Source: Dimargaris cristalligena (lineage: Eukaryota > Kickxellomycota > Dimargaritomycetes > Dimargaritales > Dimargaritaceae). From it: a stretch of DNA of 41,584 nt. Within the stretch, counting starts at the first letter, position 1. Every line of letters begins with the position of its first letter. Under the pieces are notes generated by a model. The model saw only the letters and a list, made by a program, of their open reading frames with translations, did no database searches and was not told the DNA's origin. The translations under genes were made by a program, and so were the position numbers. Location: positions 1 through 41,584 of the forward strand of contig JANBQC010000216.1 of assembly GCA_027576995.1 (NCBI GenBank), in the 5' to 3' direction. Positions 9,621 to 19,156 of the stretch are shown here, one piece after another.

Positions 9621-11362
9621 CGGTCAAATCGTAGGGCAATTACACCCTCATTAAGGGGTGTGTCCGTTTTACCAATACAACCCTCAATTGGCCTTTTTCT
9701 CTCGTCACCTTGTATGTACCGACCCCAATGGCATCACCGCCGTCTCCTTCCCTATCCTTAGGGCGGCCCCGTGGTCATATTAGCGACCCGGCCATGCCTC
9801 CTTGGGTCTACTGTAATGTACGGGCCGTCTCCCATTTTACTCCTTGATGCCCATCTCTCCCCTGGGTGGTGGTACTTGGTGTATATATTATTATTGTTAT
9901 GATTATTGTTATTATTAGGAGGCCGTATGGTGTGGTTAATTGTGGGCCCCAAAGTACCCTTCACGAGAATAGCTGTTGCAATCCGCCAGGCCTATTTAAG
10001 CAAATGGCGCCGGTTCCCCCCCACCGGAACCCACGCCTCAGCAATACGAATCTAATGAAAGGTCATACGGTCTCCACCTGCCTCATGTCAAAGGTCTCGT
10101 TCATTTTTCCTTTATATGTATCTCTCTAATGCTATATACCCTACTCTATCCTAAATATCTAACGACAAACTTATACCTGCTATCGGTTTATTATTAATGC
10201 CCACCGCGCCACAGCCCATCTTCGCTAATCCCTTAACCCTTTTAATATTTCTCCGACCAAACCACTGCTGAATTGAATCCTCGCATTTTCGGAACATTCA
10301 GCAGAGTCTCTATTGATTGATTGATTTACTCTGACTTACGTTGGCTTAACTTCCCTGAGTCAACTCCTAATCTGCTCCGCTCTAATCCTTGGCTCTAACC
10401 TGCCCTGGTTATTTCCATTGCCTTTGCACCAACCAGCGCCGATTTTTTGAGCGTTTGTTTCCATTTTAACCCCTTCACGTGGGTGCAAGCTAACCGATTG
10501 TCGTTTATTGCCATTCAATCACCTGGTACTGGTATGGAATTTGCCCCCCCAAGTCACCCTGTTCAACAGTAGTGCCCAATTCCCCTATATTCATACCTAG
10601 GCTGGCCCTTTTATTCTCTCGCCTGCTGCCCCTCACAACTGGTCTTACTGACCCATTCACCTATATACATTGTTGGGTTGTGCTCACGTTGGCCTACCCA
10701 TATCTTCCCCATTTTGCCCTATCTTACGGCGGGTATTTGTCCCTGCTCTAAATATATAGCCTACTATTCTTAGTCGGTTGGTGCTGTGGGGTCGTTAGTC
10801 CATTCACCCGGGTGGTTCATTCTTCCGTCTCCTTACAGCCACTTCCCTTCCCTGGGTTTACCGTTGCTGACATCCCCTGTGGGCCCCCGCTTGTACTTCA
10901 TTGGCCTTGCTTTTCCACCGCTTACTTGACTTGCTTTCTCCCGTCGCTCCTGTGACTATATAATTATCGCAGTTCCCCCCTGCCCATGATTTCGGATAAT
11001 TGATTGACCCTTCTGTCAACCCGTTCTTTGAATATTTCCATGTCTGCCCTAGTGTGATTTTACCTTACATACACCACCGCTAATATATAAATTGCTTTGG
11101 TGATTTCCCGACACTACTCTTACGTTTAAGCATATTTATTTTTGTGGCCTTTACGCCAGGTTTGCCTAAACCTTTACTATCTGCCAATCGATAACTCACC
11201 GCCGACTGTTATTGCACTCCTTCGAATTCACGCCTCCACCCCATACTTTATTTTACATTATATCCATTTTTAGACAACACATCCGCCTACCTGTCCGTCT
11301 TCAGTCGGTTTCATATTTTCTCGCTTTTTTTTGCATTTGGTTTTTCGACCCTCTTCATCACA
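9621..11362 (+). other. Long pyrimidine-rich leader/promoter region of the cyclin gene
   Basis: For about 1.7 kb the + strand is markedly C/T-rich with many short ATG-initiated frames, such as a 39-codon one starting at 9729. This matches the leaders of other genes here but is much longer. A GTATGT donor-like site lies near 9712, so a leader intron is possible. No protein-coding exon is supported. Confidence 0.45.
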
Positions 11363-13606
11363 ATGGTTACTCAAAACCATCGTATCTCCCAAAAGACCCC
11401 GGCCACTTCCCTTGCACAACCCACCAAGGACAGCCGACGGGCCAGTGAACGCCGCGCTTTCAAGAGCAACCTGCGGGCGGATGTGATTGCCATTGCCGAA
11501 CAGATGGTCAACTGGCTATTCGGTTGCTCACCAACGCCAGGTGCGGGAGATGGTAATCCAACGGCAGAATCGGCCCCGGCCGCCGTCCCTTCCCTGGGGG
11601 GCAGTGCCCCACCCGCCAACCTCCCCACCCTGGGTTCGTTCATTCGGTCGGTGGTTCACCGCACTCAAACCCCCATCACCGCCATCATCACGGCCCTGAT
11701 TTACTTGTGCCGGCTTAAGCAGCGCCATCCGTCCTGCAAGGGATCGCCAGGGGCCGGTCATCGACTGATCCTGGCTGCCCTCATCACGGCAACCAAATCA
11801 CTGTATGACGATGCCTACCACAATCGCTCCTGGGTCACTGTGAGTCAGGGCCTGTTTTCCCTGGCCGAAGTGAATCAGATGGAAATGGAATTCCTCGTCT
11901 TTTTGAACTTCCGCTTGTGCGTGACCCGCGACCAGTGGTGCGAGTTTGTGGCTATAATCGATGAGAAGCTGCAGAGCCACTGGCAGCGAACGGGCCATTA
12001 CGGTACTTATTTGGATATGGGCTTTTCGTTGATTGCCGAAGTGATTGATGCTCCTATTGCCCAGCGGCGCGAAGCCGGCGAGCCGGTGGAGTCCAGCTAC
12101 CCTAGCCAAACCGCCCGTGCCCAACACCCCATCGCGGTTGGATTCCAACCCCCCGTTGGACAATTCCATACATCGATTCCACAGCAGGGGGCCGTTCCCC
12201 CACCCACTATGGGTTCGAATATGTCCATGGCCAGCTCCACTTGCATGTCCGCCTCATCCATTAGCCAAATGTCCCATGTCGGCCGGTCGTCGGCCCCAGG
12301 CCCCCCTGCCATCAATATGACTGAGTATGTCAACGTGCGCTCCGACAGTTTCGCGAAATCCAACTACTCACCAATGTCGTCGTGTGTCACACCAGTGGAC
12401 GCCCCTTCCACCACAGCCCCCCCTGCCCACGGTGGTACATCCTCCTCCGCCAAGGTTACTCCCGCCGGCGGAGCCAACATCAAGCTCTACCGCAAGGCCT
12501 CGAGTACCTCCTTCCATAGTTTGCCATCCTCCTCCTCTTCCGGGACGATCAGCGTCAAGCCTTCGCCTTCCCACTTTCGTACCCCCACGACGCCCAACAG
12601 CCCCGGAACCTTGCCTTCCATCACACCGGTTACCGCCGCCCCCAGTCACAGCCATTCGGTTTCCGCCCTTTCCAAACCCTCCGGATCCGCTAGTGTGGGT
12701 TCGGCCCAGCGGAAAGTTTCGGGTATGCGTCACGCCTACGACCTATCCCAGCTGCCCAATCGGTCTACTACCCCGACTGCCTCAGCCCCCGTCCCTGCTC
12801 CCCAACTCAACAAATCCCACAGCCTTGCCAACCTTAGCTTTATGCTAAAATCAAAATCGTCTTCGGGGAGCCTGCACGGCTCGTCTTCCGCCTGTCTAAC
12901 TCCTGCCACGGCGACACCCGCCATGCCGGCCGGGCCCATGGATGCCCCCCTGGTCGCCCCCGCCCCTATTGGCGTCAAGACTCCTAGTCGGTTCAGCCCC
13001 GCGGGGTTGAAAATCACGCAGCGTTTGAAGGCACTGTCTTTCCTCCGGCCGTCGAACAAGCACGCCAGCCTGGCCAAGACCCACACCGATCCCGTTATGA
13101 TGCACCCGACCCACTCGCCTAACCACGGCCTGCTCATCCCATCGCAAAGCTTCCCCGCGCCCACCCACTCGGCGGCTCCCCATCACTGCCCCTACCCAGC
13201 CCCCGTAATGGCCCACCACCACCCTAACGATGCGTACCATGGCACCTACCCGGCTGCCCCTCCCCCGTATTACCAGGGCCCCCCTTCCCATGGCCATCAG
13301 TCTGCCGTCCCTATGGGTGCTCCCTATTACTACGACCCCACCAGCACCCCGTATGGCTATCGTCCGAATATGAGTATCTCCAGCGCCTGCCCGTCCCATT
13401 CGGATAGTGTTCGGGGCCATTTCCCCGCTTCGGCCGGGTCCGCCGCTTCCGGCACCCAGTCTAAGCGCCACCAAAGCCACAGTCTGCCTAACCGCACCAA
13501 GGCCGGGCGCCGTTTGAGCTGGCCTCACATCTTTAATGTAGTTGGGCCTTTTATGAACCCCGCTACCCATCCTTCGGCCGGGGCTAATTCCACTGTCCAC
13601 CCCTAA
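11363..13606 (+). CDS. PCL-type (Pho80-like) cyclin with long Ser/Pro-rich C-terminal tail
   Basis: This is a cyclin of the Pcl1/Pcl2 class, which in fungi partners the Pho85/CDK5-like kinase in cell-cycle, polarity and morphogenesis control. It has 747 aa from the ATG at 11363 (context CACAATGG). The N-terminal helix (38-54, VIAIAEQMVNWLF) precedes a Gly/Ala/Pro insert. The cyclin box spans about 86-200: LPTLGSFIRSVVHRTQTP, the helix ALIYLCRLK, LILAALITATKSLYDDAYHN, then GLFSLAEVNQMEMEFLVFLNFRL. The last motif is diagnostic of PCL cyclins. Residues about 225-747 are low-complexity, Ser/Pro/His/Thr-rich, with many SP/TP sites that could be CDK targets. A basic C-terminal patch includes RRLS (716-719), a PKA-like site, followed by WPHIF. 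Pcl proteins are usually 200-400 aa, so the tail is unusually long. The gene is intronless. The exact paralogue cannot be decided. Confidence 0.92.
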   Translation: MVTQNHRISQKTPATSLAQPTKDSRRASERRAFKSNLRADVIAIAEQMVNWLFGCSPTPGAGDGNPTAESAPAAVPSLGGSAPPANLPTLGSFIRSVVHRTQTPITAIITALIYLCRLKQRHPSCKGSPGAGHRLILAALITATKSLYDDAYHNRSWVTVSQGLFSLAEVNQMEMEFLVFLNFRLCVTRDQWCEFVAIIDEKLQSHWQRTGHYGTYLDMGFSLIAEVIDAPIAQRREAGEPVESSYPSQTARAQHPIAVGFQPPVGQFHTSIPQQGAVPPPTMGSNMSMASSTCMSASSISQMSHVGRSSAPGPPAINMTEYVNVRSDSFAKSNYSPMSSCVTPVDAPSTTAPPAHGGTSSSAKVTPAGGANIKLYRKASSTSFHSLPSSSSSGTISVKPSPSHFRTPTTPNSPGTLPSITPVTAAPSHSHSVSALSKPSGSASVGSAQRKVSGMRHAYDLSQLPNRSTTPTASAPVPAPQLNKSHSLANLSFMLKSKSSSGSLHGSSSACLTPATATPAMPAGPMDAPLVAPAPIGVKTPSRFSPAGLKITQRLKALSFLRPSNKHASLAKTHTDPVMMHPTHSPNHGLLIPSQSFPAPTHSAAPHHCPYPAPVMAHHHPNDAYHGTYPAAPPPYYQGPPSHGHQSAVPMGAPYYYDPTSTPYGYRPNMSISSACPSHSDSVRGHFPASAGSAASGTQSKRHQSHSLPNRTKAGRRLSWPHIFNVVGPFMNPATHPSAGANSTVHP

Positions 13607-13705
13607 TTTATTCTGATCCTCTACTTCGAATTCTCTGTTATTTACCTGGCCACCCGCCCCCTTCTATGAAATAGCTCGTTAATGCCCTTCTATGTAATAC
13701 GTAAT

Positions 13706-13739
13706 TCTTCTTCTTCCTATTATTATTATTATTATTATT
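13706..13739. repeat. (TTC)n then (TAT)n microsatellite
   Basis: TTC repeats run into a TAT trinucleotide tract in the 3' flank of the cyclin gene. Confidence 0.9.
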
Positions 13740-13938
13740 TGGTACGCCTACTTTGCCTATCCCTGCATACATATTCATCCCCCTATATTGCTACATATCC
13801 TAATATTACCAACTATGAGTATATCCTCCCCATCGCCTACATCCCCTTTTCTAATGTAATCCTTCCCCAATGCGGTATAATTATCTTAATGTACGCGTCA
13901 GTGGTTTCAGTTTCAAACACCCTTTGATTATGCTTTAA

Positions 13939-13944
13939 AATAAA
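13939..13944 (+). terminator. Candidate poly(A) signal AATAAA for the cyclin gene
   Basis: An AATAAA hexamer within an A-rich stretch about 330 nt after the cyclin stop codon. Fungal poly(A) signals are degenerate, so a nearer site may be used. Confidence 0.3.
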
Positions 13945-15154
13945 ATTCGCTCGGTACTTCAGAATATGTAATATATGTGATGATTGCTATAAATGGGAAA
14001 TGTGTAAATCCGGGTAATGTTTAGGTTTATTCCTACGTGGCGCTATTTGATCAGCCTTCAGACCGATATATAATCTAATCATGTGTAGCCACTATTCTTC
14101 TAGACTGGCTGGGTCGGCATATACCAATACCAGTTTATATGCCGGTTGATGCTACTTGCATCAGCTATTCAGCGCCCATCCCTTAATATTTTGCAGATTG
14201 GTGGGTCGACCGCAGTAGTGTTGAATTCTATTTATCCGAATTTCCCCTTTTACCGGACGTTACGGCCACATCTGACATTCCCTTCGGACTAACAAACCCG
14301 GCAGTCCAATGCCTGGTATAATAGACATCGGAGCACTAGCTATGAATTTCCGATGCTCACCAACTTTAGGATGCTAGCCACAGATCAGGGACTTTGCACT
14401 GGACCAGAAATCTATATTTTGCATTCAAATGGAAGGAAGTTGGTCATTTCAGAGCTCTGTGTCTGTTTTACTAAACCGGACATGATACTCTTTAGAGTCT
14501 GTGTGGTATAGGCGGACATGGCAAGGGTGTTCCCCGAGCTGGGGTCGTTAGTGGAGTAGATAAGCCAGCCACCAGAATATCGGTTTGAGCCTAGCGGCTC
14601 TGGCTATGTAGATTATGCAGGACAGACTATCGACTGGGCAGACGGCATCAAATCACGTGACGAATAATGGGCGGGTGAATCCAGAAAGGCCACCTAATTT
14701 ATTCTTTTGATAGCTTGAAAATAAAAAATGAAAAAAAGCGGGAATGTGGGTGGTAAAAGGCTCAGGCTAATAAAGGAGAGCCAGGCGAGAGAGAGAGTAA
14801 AATAGATCAAATCAGCTTTAATGTAAAAAGTACTTCCCGCTGGTTAGTTTTTGGGTATGTGTTTTTTTTCAGCTCTACTAAGCCCTTTACAACGCGCCCA
14901 GGATTCGGACTGAGAGAAAGTTCCTTGGACTGAAATACTATTGTCTTCTGTAATTGACAACTATTCTGGGTCGCCCGCCTTTACCAACTACACCAACTTT
15001 TCCCCCCTAGTTCGTATATCCAGCAGTGCGGTAGTACTACCCCTTCTCCCGCTCCGTTCCGCTAGACTCAGCCTCCGCCCATTCCACCGTTGTGTCCCCC
15101 GCACTTGTGAAGGACCCCCGGGCCTCTTGTCTGTCTATTCTCCCATTCTTAGCC

Positions 15155-18100
15155 ATGTCGCAAAAGCTGCTTAATGTGTTCTGGGGCCTGGCCTCGGAAG
15201 ACGCCAGGGAACGCCAGAATGCTGCCCTTGTGCTGGTCAGCAGTATCCAGAAGTTCCACCTCCAGGCCAGCGCGGAGGGGGAATCCGCCCCCGCCGACAC
15301 CCTGGCCGAGGGATCCATCCAGACCGAAGCCGATTTAAATGCGCGCTGTGCGGCCGATGTCGTATATGCTTACGGCCGCTTAATAAAGGGTCTGCCGTCC
15401 GGTCGCCTGGGGGCCCGCCAAGGCTTTTCCTTGGCCCTGACCGAGACTTTGGCCATTACCCCGTACCTATCCACCAAACTGACCCTCGATCTGATTCAGA
15501 AGCACTGTGCCCCCGAGGGCAATGCGACTAAACAGGAGGTGCGTGAGTCCCTGTTCGGCCAGCTGTTTGGTCTTATCGCCATCATTCAGGCCGGCGTGCT
15601 TAACCGGTCGACCACAACCCTCGTCGATATCCGACGGGTATACCACGAGCTGAGCGACCTGGCCCATGCCCGCAACTACCTGCGCGAACCCGTCGCCCAG
15701 GGCCTACTTCTACTAGTTTCCCGACTGCCCGGAAGCCCCCATGCCCAGGAGGCCGCCGAGCTTATTCTGAAGCCGTTCCGGGAGTCCCGCATCCGGTCGC
15801 TCGACGATTTAGCGCTTCTGCTTCTGCTGCAGGCCCTTTTCCCCGAGCTGGACTATGCCGAAGCCCTGCCCTCCCGATGGACCGATGGCCGTCTATTGAG
15901 CCCCGACACTCTGCCCCAACTTACCGCAGTTCTGCAAGAGTCCCAAGCCGAGTCGAGCGCCACCGGTGCCCCGTCCTCGTCCAGCTGGCGGCCTTCGCTT
16001 CCCACCGCCTGGGATCTCATCATGGCCATTTACTTCCCGCCGACCTCATCCGCGTCGCTACCGGCCCTCTTCGCCTGTACTACCGTGGAGAAACTGGCTT
16101 CGAACCCGTGGTTCCAGAACCGGACTCCCTTTGAACGGTTCTGGCGGGAGACCGTCGATGCGAGCTATTTCAGCCCCACCGCCCCGCTCCAGCACAAGTT
16201 CTGGGGATTCCTCCTTTTCCGGGAAGTGCTCCCCCACATGACCGAATCACAGGTCCATATCCTTTTTACTGCCCCTTTTATGAAGATTCTGGTCCATGCC
16301 CTGAGCCACCAGTCCGCCGATCTTCACAAGGTGGCCAAGCTCACCATCCAGGCCATCCAAAATTTTGCCCAGGCGAGCCCCCAGCGCCGCTTCTTGATTG
16401 CCACGCAATTGCAGGGAAACCACGGCCAGCGCGATTTCGATCGGTTAACCAAAACCCGGGTCATCGACACGATTCTTTCCAAGATGGACTTGGAGGGAGT
16501 CCGCAGCTATATCGCCTACTTGATCGGCGTGTTCCAGAACCCGTTGAGTAAGGATCAGATTGAGCCCGACAACGACCAGGAAGATGCTGCCGCGACTACC
16601 GCCCAAGCGATTCTGACCCGCCGTCGCTGGGCCAACGGTAGTATTATGACTATTCTCCGGAATAACCACCTGCCCAAAGACGAGGCCCTGTTCACCCAGA
16701 TCTTAATGCACTATTTGGTGCACGGGTTCTTCGTCCTACCCAGCACCATTCCCGCCCATCTATCGAACTACTGCTCGGCCGCGCCTAGTCCACCCCTAAC
16801 CGACGCCGAAGCCCAAATCTGCCGTAACCACTTTTTTGCCTTTTTCAACGTGATCAAGGCCCAGTTCATCCACTCGGAAACCGCCCGACAAGCCGCTGAA
16901 GCCAATGCCCCGGCCGACCGGCCCGAAGATCAGGCCAATTCCACCGCCGCTAGCCGAGCTCAAGCCGCTATCGTGAAATCAGTTCGGGAGAATGACACGA
17001 GTGTCAATACCTACGTCCTGAAGGCACTCGAGGAGATCAGCCACCTGGTTAAACCCAAGGGTCTGGACCTCCGTCAGCCCCTGGATGGTGAAGCCGAGTC
17101 CGCCTTCAAGCAGGCTACGGCAATGGTTGATAGTTTGGGCAAGCCCCGTCGCAAGTCGACGGCTGGTAATCGCATCCCGTCCTTCCGGCTCTTGTTTGCT
17201 TACTTGACCCTGATGCTACTGGACAATCCCACCGAGGTGACGGACGATGTGATGGAGGCTCTTACTTGTTTTGCGGAGATTGACAGATCAAGCAAGCCCT
17301 CAGGCATGACCACCCGCCACCGCAAATCCAAGGGCGGAGCGGCGCTCACCGAAGCTAGCAATGGAGCTGAGCCCGAAACGGCCGGTGCCGAAGACGAGGA
17401 ACGCCCCGAGCCTTTGGAAGTGCTATTGGATCTTCTCATCAGTCTCTTGTCCAAACCCTCCGGCGATCACCAACAGGTTGTCTTGGAAATTTTTACTGGG
17501 TTCATGGACCAATTGAATGTGGGTTCCCTGGCGCTTATATCGGAGGTCCTCCTAGCCGGTCAGACGGCCGGGGATGATGAGGACGCTATGGATATCGAGT
17601 CCGGTGAGGAAGATGACGAAAGCGACAATGAAGCGAACGTTGCTAGTCCCACCGAAAATGGAAGCGAAGCGTCGGCTTCCGGTAGTGATGCCTCGAGTGA
17701 TGACGAGGACGACGACGATGCCGAGGAATCGGAGGATGAAGATGATGATCAGGCCGAAGACGGAAGTAGCCAAGCGGTCGACGAGGAATTGCGCCGCAAG
17801 ATCAAAGAAGCTCTCGGCGCCGCCGCGGTTGACACTGATGCGGATACCTCTGACTCGTCGGACGAGGAGCTTCTCAACGACGACCAAATGATGGCCTTTG
17901 ACGAGAAATTGGGCGAAATCTTTTCGCACCTTAATGCGGCCAAGGGCGACAAGGTGAATGTGGCCAAGGAGCAGAAGGCCGCTCGCCTGGATATTCTCAT
18001 GTTCAAGCTGCGTATCCTCTCTCTCATTGAACGCTTCATCAGCCAGCAGAAGGGAAGTCCCCTGATGCTGAACGTTCTGTCGCTGCTTATCAACCTCCTC

Positions 18101-19156
18101 CGAGTGACTTGGGACAAAACCGAACAGGTCCAACTCCACCAGAAGGCCGCTATGCTGTTGCGTCGCCTCCTGGCTCAGAAGGGATCCGGAATTACCGATT
18201 ATCCCGGTGCCCTCCAGGTGCTGCAGGATGTCCTGTCCCTATTAGACCGGCAGGGAGGTAAGACCACTTACCCGATGTACAGTGGCTCTTGTTTCTATCT
18301 GATCCGCCTGCTGACTACCCCAACCGCCCCCACCACCTCAGTGGCTACTCCGGGGAAGAAAACCGCGTCCACCCCGGCCGCCGTGGCGGGCCCTCCCGAA
18401 TCGATGACCGCCGAAGTCCAAGCCGCGATCCAGAAGAGCCTCAACCGGTTCATGACCCACAAAACCACGCACATCCACGATCAGTTCTTCACCGAACTCA
18501 TTCGTAAGCACCCGCGCCTGGCGCTTAGCCTGCTCGACTCGTTCGTGAGTTACTGCCACCCCGAAACGACCGCCAACGCCTACCGGATGGAGACGGCGTT
18601 TAAATTCGTGCGTATTTTGGCAAGTACCCTTAAGCAGTCCGAACCCACCACCCAATGGCTGCCCACTTTCCAGGCCGCCCTTCCCCGGATCCAGTCCGCC
18701 CTCACGGACCTGCTGAACCAATTTAGCACCACGGCTTCCCCCACCGTCAAACATCAAAAGCGCCTGCCTACGACCAAGGCCAACAAGCTCAAGAACATCT
18801 CGGCACAGCGGGTACGGACCTGCCTCCAGGCTTTTACTGAGATGGCCCGGCAATTGGCCAGCGCGAAGGCTGCCGGGGAGTTTGCCGATCTGTTCGCTTT
18901 CTTCAACGCGGATGAGGCCTTCCAAATGGCGCTGGTCCGGGTGAACGATCCTAAGCAGTGCAAGGTTACCTCCCAAGGCTTGCACCAGCAGTCCCAGGCC
19001 CTACTGAAGGCCGTGCATTCTCCACTCCAGCTTAAGTCGGCCTCGGCCTCCACCCCCAAGTCTGCGGCTAGCACGAAGGTCAGCAGTAAGAAGCGGAAGG
19101 CCACTAGCGCCACTGAATCCGGCACTCCATCTAAGAAGAGTTTGAGTAAATCCTAG
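15155..19156 (+). CDS. POL5: Pol5 / Myb-binding protein 1A family nucleolar protein
   Basis: Pol5/MYBBP1A proteins are nucleolar helical-repeat factors needed for rDNA transcription and pre-60S assembly; despite the name they are not functional DNA polymerases. The start at ATG 15155 gives 1,333 aa (yeast 1,022; human 1,328); the frame is open upstream to 15092, but with GTG. The N-terminus LLNVFWGLASEDARERQNAA and the block YGRLIKGLPSGRLGARQGFS (about 69-90) are family hallmarks. Alpha-helical repeats follow to about 800. An extreme Asp/Glu/Ser tract spans about 807-872, then a conserved segment DDQMMAFDEKLGEIFSHL, typical of this family just after its acidic region. The Lys/Ser-rich C-terminus has a KKRK nuclear-localisation candidate (1312-1315). 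It is intronless and lies about 1.4 kb upstream of MDN1 on the same strand. The assignment is secure. Confidence 0.95.
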   Translation: MSQKLLNVFWGLASEDARERQNAALVLVSSIQKFHLQASAEGESAPADTLAEGSIQTEADLNARCAADVVYAYGRLIKGLPSGRLGARQGFSLALTETLAITPYLSTKLTLDLIQKHCAPEGNATKQEVRESLFGQLFGLIAIIQAGVLNRSTTTLVDIRRVYHELSDLAHARNYLREPVAQGLLLLVSRLPGSPHAQEAAELILKPFRESRIRSLDDLALLLLLQALFPELDYAEALPSRWTDGRLLSPDTLPQLTAVLQESQAESSATGAPSSSSWRPSLPTAWDLIMAIYFPPTSSASLPALFACTTVEKLASNPWFQNRTPFERFWRETVDASYFSPTAPLQHKFWGFLLFREVLPHMTESQVHILFTAPFMKILVHALSHQSADLHKVAKLTIQAIQNFAQASPQRRFLIATQLQGNHGQRDFDRLTKTRVIDTILSKMDLEGVRSYIAYLIGVFQNPLSKDQIEPDNDQEDAAATTAQAILTRRRWANGSIMTILRNNHLPKDEALFTQILMHYLVHGFFVLPSTIPAHLSNYCSAAPSPPLTDAEAQICRNHFFAFFNVIKAQFIHSETARQAAEANAPADRPEDQANSTAASRAQAAIVKSVRENDTSVNTYVLKALEEISHLVKPKGLDLRQPLDGEAESAFKQATAMVDSLGKPRRKSTAGNRIPSFRLLFAYLTLMLLDNPTEVTDDVMEALTCFAEIDRSSKPSGMTTRHRKSKGGAALTEASNGAEPETAGAEDEERPEPLEVLLDLLISLLSKPSGDHQQVVLEIFTGFMDQLNVGSLALISEVLLAGQTAGDDEDAMDIESGEEDDESDNEANVASPTENGSEASASGSDASSDDEDDDDAEESEDEDDDQAEDGSSQAVDEELRRKIKEALGAAAVDTDADTSDSSDEELLNDDQMMAFDEKLGEIFSHLNAAKGDKVNVAKEQKAARLDILMFKLRILSLIERFISQQKGSPLMLNVLSLLINLLRVTWDKTEQVQLHQKAAMLLRRLLAQKGSGITDYPGALQVLQDVLSLLDRQGGKTTYPMYSGSCFYLIRLLTTPTAPTTSVATPGKKTASTPAAVAGPPESMTAEVQAAIQKSLNRFMTHKTTHIHDQFFTELIRKHPRLALSLLDSFVSYCHPETTANAYRMETAFKFVRILASTLKQSEPTTQWLPTFQAALPRIQSALTDLLNQFSTTASPTVKHQKRLPTTKANKLKNISAQRVRTCLQAFTEMARQLASAKAAGEFADLFAFFNADEAFQMALVRVNDPKQCKVTSQGLHQQSQALLKAVHSPLQLKSASASTPKSAASTKVSSKKRKATSATESGTPSKKSLSKS

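Larger units (their letters stand above)
13607..15154. other. Intergenic region, cyclin 3' end and POL5 promoter
   Basis: The first part holds TTC and TAT microsatellites (13706-13739) and an AATAAA at 13939-13944. The middle is unremarkable. From about 14860 to the POL5 start the sense strand is C/T-rich (for example 15030-15060 and 15125-15150), and an A-rich stretch lies at 14716-14739. A strong acceptor-like T8CAG at about 14862-14872 could end a leader intron. No gene is seen. Confidence 0.5.

Noticed and set aside
13682..13927. 81-codon ATG frame downstream of the cyclin
   Set aside because: It is created by the TTC/TAT microsatellite; the Tyr/Ser runs are low complexity.
14326..14355. 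Hairpin CATCGGA/TCCGATG in the cyclin-POL5 spacer
   Set aside because: A 7-bp stem with a 16-nt loop is expected by chance in spacers of this length.
15092..15154. N-terminal extension of POL5 to 15092
   Set aside because: It begins with GTG; the ATG at 15155 has good context and starts at the conserved family N-terminus.
17574..17891. Met/Lys/Thr-rich frames overlapping the acidic tracts of POL5 and, at 35018-35620 and 35663-36154, MDN1
   Set aside because: They are +1 frame readings of GAT/GAA-rich codons, not separate genes.
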